The notes under the pieces: generated by a model
Databases searched by the model: none
What the model was told of the DNA's origin: nothing
Seen by the model: the letters and a program-made list of their open reading frames with translations, nothing else
NCBI RefSeq assembly: GCF_964204865.1
Contig: NC_135258.1
Coordinates: 6,997,001 to 7,061,000 of the forward strand
Length of the DNA: 64,000 nt
Direction of reading: 5' to 3'
From: Styela clava
Lineage: Eukaryota > Chordata > Ascidiacea > Stolidobranchia > Styelidae
Translations under genes and position numbers: made by a program
Part shown: positions 1-11,386 of the stretch, in pieces
Numbering within the stretch: the first letter of the stretch is position 1
Layout of the letters: each line of letters starts with the position of its first letter

Positions 1-1319
1 TCTTTAATATGACTTTCAGTTCCATATGTTTGGCATTGCTCTTTCGTTTTAGAAAGTATCAGTTATAAAGTCAAGTAAACTTAGACTCACGAATAACTAA
101 TCCCAATATCAATCCAAGGCCAACGAGAATTAGTGAAACTTTCAACACGGTTACTAGAGGAAGTTTTCTGCAGCTGTTGCTTAATCCTGCAGAATGAACA
201 GAATCGTTATATGGACTATATGTAAAAAGAACAATTGTACAACATAACAAACACGGGGATGACTAAGATATTGATCTACAAGTCTTTTTTTCTTGTCTAC
301 TTCCTACTTCGGATTCGTATGTGGGCGTTGCCGTAGGAATACTTGAACTAGATAGTATTAAATAAGGATAACTCGGAAAACATTATGTTATTCTTATTTA
401 ATATTATTCAAATAATAAAGAGATTTATTTACAGTTGGATAAATAGTACGAAATCGCTATGAAAAATAAACAAAGCAATGTGAATAGATAACAACTGATT
501 ACCTGCTTATATATAACTTAATTTCGACTGTCAACTGTCGATTTTAGGAGGCTGCGCAAATATTTTAGCGCAGTTGAGTAAGTAAATTTTATTTCCTGAA
601 TTAAAAAGTCTTTAATTTGACTTTGTTCTGACATTTGATAGAAAATATTTCCAATCAAATGACACCAATACACAAAGTGTGGATCGTTTTGCTAAATTCT
701 TGTTGTTGTTATTGTTGAAACAAGCGTTCATCTCTGAAGCTCATTTCAATTTTATTTTGAATGATATGGAACTTGAAATTTTAATCAAATTATTGCTAAC
801 CATACGGATATTGCGCAGCATCGTGACATCACGTGTTTGTCATTATTCGACTGCTCAACTACGGCCTTACCGCACTGGTACCGATGCGGATCGCTTCGAC
901 GATGTCACCTAATTTGCAATTTTGATTTGAAGTTTTTGAAAAATCAGATTGCGGGTTTCAGTATATGTCGCATAGGCTACTCGCACTGTTGTTAGTCATT
1001 GCGCCTTTGTCAACTTAGTGAGCATAGCTCTCTTGTTTTTCGACGCAAAGTTGACGTTTCGTTGTCCTGGTTACGTAAGCGATCCCACGCACAAGACTGT
1101 CAAACCAAATAATACGAGTTAAACCTGCATCAAAGTGTTTACACCTTGTTCTCCATTTTCATCGTGTATCTCGCCGTCTGATCTACGTCTCTGTGAAGGA
1201 TCTACAATGATAAATAATTCTTTATTACGTAAGTGAAAGGAATCGTTACATTACTGTTCAAATGGATACTTCATACCTGCTTTGTTTATATCTTCTGGTG
1301 CAGATTTTCCGTTGTCCAT
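1..1319 (-). CDS. C-type lectin-like type II membrane protein, copy A (5' part only)
   Basis: Three exons read on the minus strand: 1319-1277 (ATG, 43 nt), 1201-1145 (57 nt) and 186-91 (96 nt). All junctions are phase 1 with GT/AG borders. Exon 1 starts MDNGKSAPED. Exon 2 is a short polar cytoplasmic stretch. Exon 3 carries the membrane span (VTVLKVSLILVGLGLILG). The stalk and lectin exons would lie beyond the left edge. Exon order, lengths and phases are identical to copy B at 24936-31201 and the DNA is nearly identical, so this is a recent paralog. The exon 2 donor reads gtgtaa because of a 2-base insertion relative to B (gtaaac). The cytoplasmic part has no tyrosine and hence no ITIM. Whether the copy is intact cannot be judged from here. 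Confidence 0.72.
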
Positions 1320-1387
1320 TCTCTAATCTCAGTAGTAAACATATCAGTCAAAACGACAATTTCGTAAAATAGACAAATTTCTAAAAC

Positions 1388-1488
1388 CAATCAATCAATC
1401 ATTTATTTGTCATCACAAAAACAAGTTCAAATGGAAACGGATACAATGAATAAATGGGACCTAAGGAGGTCTTCAAGCAGCGATAAAG
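1388..1488 (-). mobile_element. 5'-truncated LINE 3' end with (ATTG)n tail
   Basis: Read on the minus strand, this roughly 100-bp block ends in an ATTTATTTG-type tail followed by a GATTGATTG microsatellite, as CR1/L2-like LINE 3' ends do. It occurs at the same place in copy B (31270-31370). It is missing from the homologous place in copy C near 36430, where the flanks run straight together. It is therefore a real insertion and a phylogenetic marker for A plus B. Confidence 0.6.
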
Positions 1489-2154
1489 TATATGTTATTT
1501 GTACTAGATGTTGGAACAATGGCAAGATGTGAGACTTCAACCAATTCACCTAGAGGTCCTGAGCATTCCTATTTCTAAACAAGTATATTTTGTTCATCTA
1601 CTTATTTTTTCACAGTTCGAGCTTATAGCCTAAATTTCATTTTGTATGTTTTGTCTCTTATCAAGATTTTTATTTGAACATTTCCACTTTTTCAACTCTC
1701 GATGATAAAACCATGGCGGCAAATCATTCCAATTCAAAAACAAATTAGGGCTGATTTTCACTTCATCATTCTGTCAAATATTTAACTTATATCATGGAAA
1801 TCTCACTAGAGCCACAGTTCGACATACGAACATTAGGTGGTTATATATTCAACAAACGGCTGCATAAACCAGGTATAAATACCCCACTGTTCCATCTGCA
1901 CGGACTCTAACAAATACATAAGTTTGCATTTGCAGTCTGTTAAGAACAGAAAATAATAATAATTTAAAGCGAAAGTTATTTTATATTTTATAACATTTAT
2001 TACTGACGTTCGATTTATAATAGATTTAATGATATAAAATTGGTTTGGATTATCACAAGACGTTCAATACACAAAGATGGATATTCTATATATTATGTTA
2101 TGGTTTAAACGAGCAAAAAACTAATGGCTAAAAACTAATTACTGTATAAAGAAT

Positions 2155-3130
2155 TTAAACAGCCCTGTTCTGAAGCACTTTAATTCTATGCGGATGCGGA
2201 TGCTGCAATTGCGTATTGAATTTAGGATAGGAAAGTGAAAAATGTACCATTTTGAGAGTAGATGTACCAACATAATGTCGAAGTTTACTCAACTTCCCTA
2301 CGGAACGAAAAAGTTTGTTACGAATATTATTAACATGGATATGGACATCCCAACGTAAACGATTGTCTATATTCAGTCCCAGATATTTGTAGGAAAGGAC
2401 AAATTCTAACTTTGTCCCATTGATGTTGATAAAAATTAGAATCACTTGGGGCTATATTTAGGGCATATGTAAACATCTTGAACTTGTTTATAATGATTGT
2501 TGACTTGTTACAAATCATCCATTCAATAATCTTTTCCATTTCAATATTTACATGTTTTCCAGGGTTGTCATGGATTTTGCACCATCAAGAAGACCGTTGT
2601 AATCAGCGAATAATTTAGTCAGTAGACCAGAGCAATTGGAACTATCATTGATAAATAAAATAAAAAGACAAGGGACCAGGATAGCTGGACAATTTCTGTT
2701 TCGACAGGAATTACCTCAGGACGGTTAGTGTCAATTTCTACATATTGCTTTCTACATGTGAGGTAGTCTTTGAAAAGGTTGTTTGCACATCCACGGATAC
2801 CATAATGATTGAGCTTATGAAGAAGTATATCATGAATAACATTGTCGAAAGCCTTTTTTAGATCTAAAAAAATACATCATATAATGATCTCCGTTTTCGA
2901 TTTTTTTGTAGATGTATTCAACGAAGTCAAGATTTGCATGATTGTTCTGGAAACCAAATTGGTATTTATTGATGAGCTCGTGATTTTAACAAAGATTAAT
3001 TAACCTGCAATATAAAAAATTCTCAAAGATAATAGCGATAGCTGGCAAAATAGAAATTTGTCTATAATTTGACGGTTTATTTTGCTCAGGTTTTGTTCCA
3101 AATTTATCTTTTGGTAGGCTTATTCAATAA
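2155..3130 (-). pseudogene. Degraded LINE reverse transcriptase
   Basis: Conceptual translation of the minus strand shows non-LTR retrotransposon reverse-transcriptase landmarks in scattered frames. In order these are an NKYQFGF-like finger region (about 2950), a DLKKAFD motif (about 2855-2870), a palm motif that reads FADY rather than FADD (about 2601-2615), and a C-terminal YKYLGLNID...W block (about 2300-2390). Stops and frame breaks separate these pieces and the second catalytic aspartate is lost, so it is dead. A related fragment lies at 32735-33250. The clade (Jockey, CR1 or L2) cannot be assigned. Confidence 0.75.
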
Positions 3131-5556
3131 CAAAAACAAACACACATTTACTCAGATTAGGGTTACTCGATTATTCGGTGTGATGGGTGCGAATTCTTTT
3201 CGCGGCATAACAAGTCCAGCCGTGGTTCAATGTTTGTTAATGCAGGCCCGAATGAAGATGAATTACGATGTCTGGCCACCGACTGCATGATCCCTCTCCG
3301 GCATTGTTACTCACTTTTAATGATCAAATTTAGCGCAAGGCAGCAGTTCGTGTGATGCCAAATTATCAGGGAAATAACTCACGACGAACCTACAACGAAA
3401 AAAGGCTGCTTTCAAATAAAATGCATATTTGTCATCGTTAATGTGTACTTTATGCCTTCTAAAGTTTATAAACATGTATGCCTATTGAATAAAGTCAAAA
3501 AGTTAGTTTCTCTTCCTTATATCTGCCTGGTTTCGCTAAACTCAGTTCAGCAAATGAATAAACTGCAGCCTACGAAATTGCAGCAAGTAGGGTTTACATC
3601 TAATATTACGTAACGTTGGACCCTACCTAGCAAAAAGTAAACAATATAGAAAAGCAATAAAATGAATTTATTGATTTATGTACACATCATTTACAACAAT
3701 GAGAAACAATAAAACATTTAGAATAAAGAAAATATGAAATATATTTAATCATATATTAGTTAATATTTAACACAAATTTCGAGACGCACTTAGCTAATCG
3801 CTTTCGGGAACCGATGGCTTAACGAGTAAACCAGGCATTGTTATGCAAGCGCGGTGATTCTACCGTATTTTCCTGTAAATAAGACCTAGCATGAATTTTA
3901 AAAAATATTTTAATATGAGCCCTTCCCATATAGTAGGAATTTTTTTTTACCTAGTCGACGACAAGAAATCTTTCATACTCGTGTTAAATGTTTAATAATC
4001 TATGTTTAGAAGTTATTTTAAATAAAAACGTGTTATTTATAAACGGAAATCGGTTTTCATATTTTGTATAATCAAAAATGTTGTAATTCTCTACTTTTTA
4101 GTTTTTTTTTTCGAAAAAGGAAATTAAAGACACTGTCTCATTTTCTCATTTTTTGGGAAACACGATATATTGATTTATTCACTCAGAATCGTGAGGTTTT
4201 TGTTTTACACTAGAATCAAAAGTCCGAAATAGTATAATAGATGAAGTACTTGTGTAAAATTAGTGTTCTCTTTACGGCCCCTGAAATTCGTTTCGCGGCC
4301 TTAGCCCTGGGCTAGACCACTTCATTCCCCAAATTAGAGCCTATTATAGCCAAATTATAGTCCAGTTTGTAATAAGTAATTAAAGTTACCGGTAACAGTA
4401 AAATTACTATAATTAAGTAAGGTAGGATATGGAAACAAATTGGTTACAAAGGGTGTTAGTGAGGTTTTTTAATTCTTGGGTATAGATTTCAGACAAGGAA
4501 ATAGGAATAAGATTGTTATTTCACAGGATATCGGAGTCTTTGTTTGATTTTTTCCTTATGTGTTTTCTTCATTTAATCACTTTGAAGTAACCTGAAAAAT
4601 AAAATAAAACTGCGAGTGGATGTTACAATGATTGGGTGAAGGGGAACGCGCTGAACTATATATTACAGGCAAAAATAATTGTTCAATTAAATGGTCATTA
4701 TATAGCGATGGATAGACGATCTATGATGACATTCCGCTTGGGACAGAGAAAAATTATGGCGTACTTGCACCTTCTATTATTGTGTTAAAAGCCTGTCATA
4801 ATGAGAAGGGTATGTGGCTTTATTTTAATATATTATCAATGTGAAGGATGATGTTTCCGTGTCATGGTCAAAGCGTTAAAATCAAATGACAACTTCGTTG
4901 TCCCGGAGTACGTCGTCCAAATGACGATCTAGCAATAAAGCTGCCGGCACCAATATGTGCTTCGGAACGTGCACATTACACGTTTTGCACTGTACACAAT
5001 TGAGCAGTGACACGTTTCGTAATGACGTTTAACATTAAATCTCTTAATAACTGCGGTGCTCACTTGGTATACCAAGCAAACTAGTTTCGAAATGCACAAG
5101 AATTAAAGAATATTTTTCCGTCCTAGCACGTTGGAATATTTCCCAGACATTTTTATATTTTAAAAATCAACATAAACTTAACTTGTAATTACAACCAGCG
5201 ATGGGACGTTCATCAAGTAAACGATCTCCAGCTAATGCTACAAAACAAGCAACGTACAGCCTCACTTGCTACCGCATCAATCCGTGCGGTGACAATAAAC
5301 TCAGGATCAATTTTGTTTTATGCATTAAAAGTCTGGTCGGTCGAAACCCGCAAAAATTAGTTCGCGGTCCGCAGTTTATCGACCCCTGCTTTATATCAAT
5401 AAACAGTGGTATTGCTAAATTAGGAAGTAGGGTGGCCTTGAGGAAAGTCTTGATATACTGTAGAATGGACGAGATTTGAACTTGCAACAGGAGACAGACT
5501 GTGACAAGGGGCGATTAGTAATAAATGTGAAGAACAGCAGTGGTAACGACCGTGTC
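3131..5556. other. Intergenic, no gene recognised
   Basis: AT-rich sequence with only short chance open frames and no domain recognised. Two repeat fragments can be seen. Positions 3863-3886 match the terminus of the CCGTATTTCCCGGCGAATAAG-type element at 48457-48934. Positions 5365-5393 (GTTCGCGGTCCGCAG... ending in CCCCTG) look like one end of a hAT element whose partner end was not found. Confidence 0.4.
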
Positions 5557-5625
5557 CGGAAAATTCGCCGTAGGAAATCTCGCCGTCGGAAATTTAGCTG
5601 CAGGAAATTTCGCTGCATAGGGAAA
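5557..5625. repeat. Short tandem array of a 15-bp unit
   Basis: Four to five degenerate copies of a unit like GGAAATTTCGCCGTA run head to tail. The copies vary at several positions (GCCGTA, GCCGTC, GCTGCA). No function is implied. Confidence 0.6.
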
Positions 5626-6925
5626 ATCGCATTTTGCTGTAAAGTATTTGTGATTAAAACAGTTATTTTTATATGGTTAGGTGTATAGGCTCCTAAATAA
5701 CGAATCTTTTTTAAATAAGACGATTTTCATACGGCTAATTTTCCTAGAACCAATAAACCAACTGGCATAAGAACACTGTCACACTAAGGCAGCGTTTCCC
5801 AACCTTTTTTGGTCGCGGACTATATTCTCACCGGTGAAAACCTTTGCGGACTCAAGGTGCGTTTATTGCAACCGTAACGAATTTCGAAATCGGAAATTTG
5901 CGCAGTTACGCGTTTGTTAAAAAAGCCGAATTTTTTAGTGTATAATGGCCTTTTCTGTCGCACAATATTCAATCCGTGACAATGACGAGAATTTAAAATG
6001 TCTTTCTTTTTTAATTTAATTGTGTTCATGGTAACTCGCAGTTGCGTCGACTCACGACAAGTTGAAAGCATTACTTCTTTAAAATAGAACGGCAATCTGC
6101 GAACATAATAATGTGAGAATATATTGCCCGATTGTATTTAGTTTTGATACATACTTTTTGCGATCTTGCGAATTTGTTATCGCCGTCAGAAAAATCCTAC
6201 TATCTGCAATAAATTTCCAAAAGTACCTCTTGATTTAGTACTTATAAAAATATTATTTAAATTCTATTAGTAAATCAAAAATACATAATCATCGCATTGC
6301 TTTATTATTCATTTAATTGGGACTATATTAATCTGCGGTTGTGTTGACGAAATGAAATCAATAATAGGCCTACTCAGAAAATATCATGGCAATTCGTGGA
6401 CACAAAAATGCGTGGTAAAGTGACCGATTATATTTTGTTTTGGTTCGTATTTTTGTGAATTCGACAAATCTGATCTGTTCGTCCAACGCTTATGGCGCTC
6501 CAGTACCACTGTACGTACTAATAGGAAGGCAATAAAGCAAAGAAACCTAAGGGAAAATGCTCCTATACTACGGTCGCACCAGAAATTTTGCGATTTGTAA
6601 TGTCTAAAAAAGCGATTTAAATTGGGTCGGTTTTATTTTTATTATTGCCGCTTTTTAAATTAGAAAATTTGGGTTGCCACCATTGACACTTATCCGAAAA
6701 TTGATTCCTCGTTGTTCGAACTCGCGAGAAACACCACTTGGTGGAAGCATGTACAGACTCGTGTTTTCGTCGGAAACCACAGTCAAACCACCAAACACAG
6801 TCAAATAACACAATAAAATAAAAATACGCAATACAGAATCAGGCAATAACTTCAAATAAATCGATTCAATTATGCAAATACTGATCAGAAGATGAAAAGG
6901 GCAACACTTTATAGGAAATAAATAA

Positions 6926-9254
6926 CACTGGCCAACACATTTTTTGGTGCCCAAGGTTTCTAAGCTGATTCAGATTAATTTGGGGGTGCTGAGTCCAAAA
7001 ATCATACTCGTTTTTTCTCATCAGGTCAAATTTTTGAAATATTTGCTATTTTATACCTTTTTTCCTTAAAATTAGGGGTATTTCTATATGGATTTTAGCG
7101 TTATAATTAAAAGTGTAGGTTTTTATTGTGATGTATGCCAAACGATTATGACATCACACGCCTTATAGAAGTCAAATTTTATATATATATAGAAGTAAGA
7201 CATGAAATAAATAGGCTGCATTGTTTTGGTTGAGTTGCAGATTTTTGAAGCAAAAATTCAGTATGGCTACATCTTCTCTTAGGCGACATTGTTCAAACAA
7301 TCCAAATGTATTTTGCTATATTTGCGGAGAATATACATTGCAATTCAACAGGAAAGGGATCAGTAAATTTGTGAGGTGTGCCTATCTTGCCTACTTCAAA
7401 GTAATGCTGGGTGATCAAGATAAGGTATGGGCACCCCATATTGTATGCAAGCAATGTGTTGAACATCTTCGACAGTGGACAAAAAAGGATAGAAAGTCAC
7501 TCCGCTTTGGTATTCCAATGGTCTGGCGGGAACCGAAAAATCATTTTGATGACTGCTACTTCTGTGCAGTAAACACTAAGGGAATCAATAGGAAGAACAG
7601 GAAATCGTTGGTTCATCCAAACCTCGAGTCTGCAATTAGGCCAATTCCACATTGCAATGAAATTCCTGTTCCAGTGTTTGAAGGCTTGCCCGAATTGGAA
7701 TTGCCTTGCTCTGAAGAATATCAAACCTCCGTTTTGTCCACTGAAAGTAGTGAGGGCACTGTTTCAGATATCTGGTTTCCTTCTTCTTCACTGCCACAGC
7801 TTTTTTCTCAAGAAGAACTTAATGATCTGACTAGAGATCTCAACCTATCGAAAGAATCTTCTGAACTTCTAGCTTCAAGACTCAATGAAAAAAATCTACT
7901 TCAGCCGGGAACTCTCATAACATTCTATAGAAAACGCCATTCTGAATTCTTGTCATATTTCACTCAGGAAAAAGACATAGTATATTGTAACAACGTTGCC
8001 GGCCTGCTGCGGCAGCTTGGTATCCAACAGTATGATCCTCAAGATTGGCGCCTTTTTATAGACAGTTCCAAAAGAAGTTTAAAATGTGTTCTTCTTCACA
8101 ATGGAAATTTATTTGGATCAGTTCCTCTAGGTCATTCAATAACCCTCAAAGAAAAATATGATGAAATCAAATTTGCACTGAAAAAAAATTCATACAGACA
8201 GCACCAATGGATCATATGTGTCGATTTGAAAATGGTTGGATCTCTCCTTGGGCTACAAGGTGGCTACACGAAATTTCCTTGCTTCTTGTGTTTGTGGGAC
8301 AGCAGGGCAAGAACAGAGCATTGGATAAAAAAAAGATTTGCCAGTGCGCAGTGAGTTGATTCCTGGCTTTCTCAATGTTTTGGCTCCTCCTTTGGTCGAC
8401 CGTTCAAAAATTGTGTTTCCTCCTCTTCACATAAAGCTTGGCATCACGAAACAGTTTGTGAAGGCTCTTGAGAAAGATGGCGATTGTTTCAAATATATTT
8501 GCAGGAAATTTCCAGGGCTAACCACAGGAAAATTAAGAGCTGGAATTTTTGATGGACCCCAGATTCGAAATTTAATGAATGATGTAACTTTCTGTAATTT
8601 TATGAATCCAACAGAATTGAGGGCTTGGACGGCGTTTACAAATGGAGTAAAATTCTTTTTGGGAAAAACGAAGGCGCTCAACTACAAAGAGCTTGCTGAA
8701 ACACTACTTACAAGTCTCCGTCAACTGGGTGCGAATATGAGCATCAAGTTACATTTTTTGCACAGCCATCTTGCCCGTTTTCCAGAAAATCTAGGTGATG
8801 TGTGCGATGAGCAAGGGGAGCGCTTCCATCAAGATATCAGCGACATGGAAGTTCGCTATCAAGGTCGTTGGGATTCCACCATGCTTGCAGACTACTGTTG
8901 GTCTATCAAGCGCAATGATGCCGAGGCCCCCCATTTTAGAAAATCAGTAAAACGTCAATTTATAGCCGATGACATCTATTAGTTAGCATTTATTACAAGT
9001 TCCAGCTTTAATTGTGAATATTTTGGTGAGATTCCATGGATATGTTCAATAAAATTACAGAAAAATGTTGTTTCTTCATTTGCCTATCTTTATTGTAGCT
9101 ATCGGCATCCTGCAGAGAGGGATATACCATAGAGGAAAAACTAGACCTGATAGAGAAAAAGTGACAGCATTTCTGAAATCAGCGCCTTCAAATGTGCTAA
9201 AAACGTTTAAAACATCTTAGGCACCATGAAAAAAAATTTTTTTGTGGGCCAGTG
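6926..9254 (+). mobile_element. DDE transposon with CACTGGCC termini and 3-bp TAA target duplication
   Basis: The left terminus CACTGGCCAACACA...TTGGTGCC (6926-6952) is mirrored imperfectly by GGCACCATG...GTGGGCCAGTG (9220-9254). TAA abuts both ends (6923-6925 and 9255-9257). The element is 2,329 bp and carries one gene. The CACTG start and 3-bp duplication resemble CACTA/EnSpm-type elements, but that superfamily assignment is inference. It is nested in the hAT above. Confidence 0.8.
7263..8982 (+). pseudogene. DDE-type transposase, frameshifted
   Basis: This is the single gene of the nested element. One frame runs to 8354 and a second from about 8335 to 8982; both belong to one protein of about 570 residues. 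The break is one surplus A in an A8 run at 8327-8334: with seven A's the frame passes smoothly from WIKK into a DLPVRSELIPGF-type segment. The likely start is 7263 (MATSSLRRHC), although the open frame extends upstream to 7221. Visible features are an N-terminal CxxC pair and a CKQC motif (putative zinc binding), candidate catalytic Asp in LFIDSSKRSLK (codon 8061) and ICVDLKMVG (codon 8223), a CFLCLWDSR block, and a candidate Glu in DEQGERFHQD (codon 8818). I recognise the protein as a repetitive family seen in many invertebrates but know no formal name. The frameshift could be a homopolymer sequencing error. Confidence 0.72.
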
Positions 9255-9682
9255 TAATTGATAGTTTTTTCGTTTGTCACGGTTGTGACGTTTTATGTAA
9301 ATCTTAACGTAACTCGTAACTTAGCTGATTATTCAGTTTCGCAAAAACGTTTGCGGCCCGCAGTGAATTTCTGGCTCGTTGCGGACTCATTCAAATGCTC
9401 CGCGTACTCATTTGAGACCGCGGACTCGGGTTGGGAAACACTGCACTAAGGTGATGCGTATAAAATTAATATATAAAGAGTTATAAAATACTATGTTGAG
9501 GTCTTGGAATAGCCTACGTGGAGCACAGCCGATGTGATCAAAATGATGCAATTTATTTGTAGATGTAGCGAATTTATTCTATTCAGAAAATCTTCCCAGG
9601 GGCGAGGTAAAAACATTATCGCATCTATAAATCAGAGTAATAAGGATGCAAAATATAATTGTTATAAAAACACGATAGCATG

Positions 9683-11386
9683 ACATAAGTCAAGGCTGCA
9701 CGACCCGCGGCCCGCACTATAAAATTTGTAAGCATACTTTTTAATTTTTTACCATGTTATATATATATAGCAGTGGTGGCCAACCTGCTTTTAAACGCGA
9801 TCGACTAAAATTTACACAATAGCTTGCGATCGACTGATCGGTAATAAGGTCATACACAAAAACGAATGGATACTGAATACGCAGATAACACATGCATACG
9901 AAAAAATTTACCACCGCCGATGAACTCGGCTTTGTGGGCGCATTGTTAATGAAATCGACACAAAATTTGTATTTTTATTGTTCCATTTAAGTTGTTAATT
10001 TGATTATTTAATTGTTTTCGGAGTAAATGTTTCATCATTTATTCAAGATTTATTCAAATCATACAATTCAGATATATAAGTGTTGAAAATACCTCAAGAA
10101 ACCTTGTCAAGTATTCATGCATTATCTGAATAGCAAAAAAATAAAATTCTCACACCATGAATGTGTCATGACTGCTCAAACTTCAGTATCTAATTTACAA
10201 TTTCCTCCAAACGCGATTCTTTGCTTGCTTAGAAATATAACAAATTGGGCATTTAGATGCCACCTCTACCATTGCGAATGAAATTTATCACACTACTTTT
10301 GGAGTGAGACAATAACTTACGCATACTGCGGAACTTATTGTCGGACCGTTTGTCAGTTGAAACACGCGATATTCAGCACTTCATTTTTAACCTTGGCAGC
10401 GGGAATACTTGCATTTGTGCATTTGCATTTTTGGGGTATTCCATGAAAATTCACTCAACATCAGACGCGATCGACTGCTCGAGACGTGGCGATCGACCGG
10501 TCATTCGCGATCGACGTGTTGGCCACCCCTGTTATTTAGGCCTGAGTATTTTTTTTTGATTTTGATATGATTATTCCTGCTAACTATCAATCATTCTGAT
10601 TGCTTTTTTTCGCGCCGTCTTTGATCGTCTTTATCGCTAACGTAAAACAAAAAAATCTTTGGTTCTGGCTCCGGGACTCGTTGTCCTTTTATGTTTGTAT
10701 TTTTGTTTAAGTTATGTTTTCGTTAAACAAGATTTCGGAAATGTCGTCACTGCGTATCCGTCAATAATTCTGATGCATTGTTAACTATTCAAATTAGTAT
10801 ATATATATTTGTCCAGAAATCTCTGTAATGTTACTACATTAAATACTTGTATTGATGTTTCAAATTTTGCCAAAACGGTCCACTAAAACGTGATATTCCA
10901 GCGACATTGGCGCACATTATGCTCATTTTAAACATTGAGACAATATCATAGACGCTGAAAATGAATGTGTAAAAACACTATAACGCAAATTTAACACTCA
11001 ATGTTGACGTCTTTGTTTGTTAGTGAAAACTGTGTGTATATTTTCGTGTGGTCGTCAGAATTCGGCAAGTGGGTTAGAATGATTGATTCTCTGATTCAGC
11101 GGCCGCGAGTGTCATGTCCAGGTCTTACCAGATATTCAAATAGTAAACTGCTATTCTAATATTCGACTTGATATTCGAATACTTTGCCTACTCAGTAAAA
11201 AGAAATCATTATTAACTTGATTGATTTTATGTTAATAAACTTTCCTTTTATGTATTATGTAAATTATACCGAAATCAGGACTTAGCTGGTATTAAAGTTT
11301 GGTACAAACGTTTGTGGCTCGCAACGAATTTCGTCATGTGAAAGTTTCCCGAGAGACGAAAAAGGTTGGGCAGGCCTGACATAAGT
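9683..11386. mobile_element. hAT-type element with perfect 8-bp target duplication
   Basis: The element is 9691-11378. Its termini CAAGGCTGCACGACC and the complement of CAGGCCTGCCCAACC are flanked by a perfect duplication ACATAAGT (9683-9690 and 11379-11386). Adjacent GCGGCCCGC near the left end and TGGCTCGCAACGAA near the right end fit the subterminal GC-rich blocks of this group. No transposase frame survives. It hosts a second hAT-like insertion at 9771-10531. Confidence 0.85.
9771..10531. mobile_element. Nested non-autonomous hAT-like element
   Basis: The ends CAGTGGTGGCCAACC and the complement of GTTGGCCACCCCTG face each other. Repeated GCGATCGAC blocks lie near both ends (9798, 9826, 10466, 10508). 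Flanking octamers ATATATAG and TTATTTAG match at 6 of 8 positions, so the duplication has decayed. No coding capacity. It sits inside the hAT 9691-11378. Confidence 0.72.

Larger units (their letters stand above)
1..2100. repeat. Segmental duplication, direct copy of 29653-31980
   Basis: This whole stretch recurs in the same orientation at 29653-31980 with only scattered substitutions and small indels. It contains lectin exons 1-3, their introns and about 700 bp upstream of the start codon. Copy B has an extra 227-bp internal tandem duplication, and about 24 bp near 31643-31667 that copy A lacks. A third, more diverged copy of the upstream part lies inverted at 35840-36560. Confidence 0.9.
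5782..9451. mobile_element. hAT-type element with intact 8-bp target duplication, hosting a nested transposon
   Basis: The element proper is 5790-9443. The left end reads CAGCGTTTCCCAACC and the right end is its complement (GGTTGGGAAACACTG). Both are flanked by a perfect 8-bp duplication CACTAAGG (5782-5789 and 9444-9451). Terminal CA/TG and an 8-bp duplication are hAT hallmarks. The interior has no intact transposase of its own. A second element (6926-9254) sits inside it, so the pre-insertion hAT was only about 1.3 kb and probably non-autonomous. A diverged relative of its interior occurs at 23100-23880. Confidence 0.88.

Noticed and set aside
679..912. 77-codon plus-strand frame, repeated at 30334-30564
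   Set aside because: It lies antisense in intron 2 of lectin copies A and B. It is preserved only because the DNA is a recent duplicate, it diverges at the 3' end, and it has no domain.
6655..6954. 99-codon minus-strand frame in the hAT
   Set aside because: It crosses the terminus of the nested transposon, so it is a chimera of two elements and not a gene.
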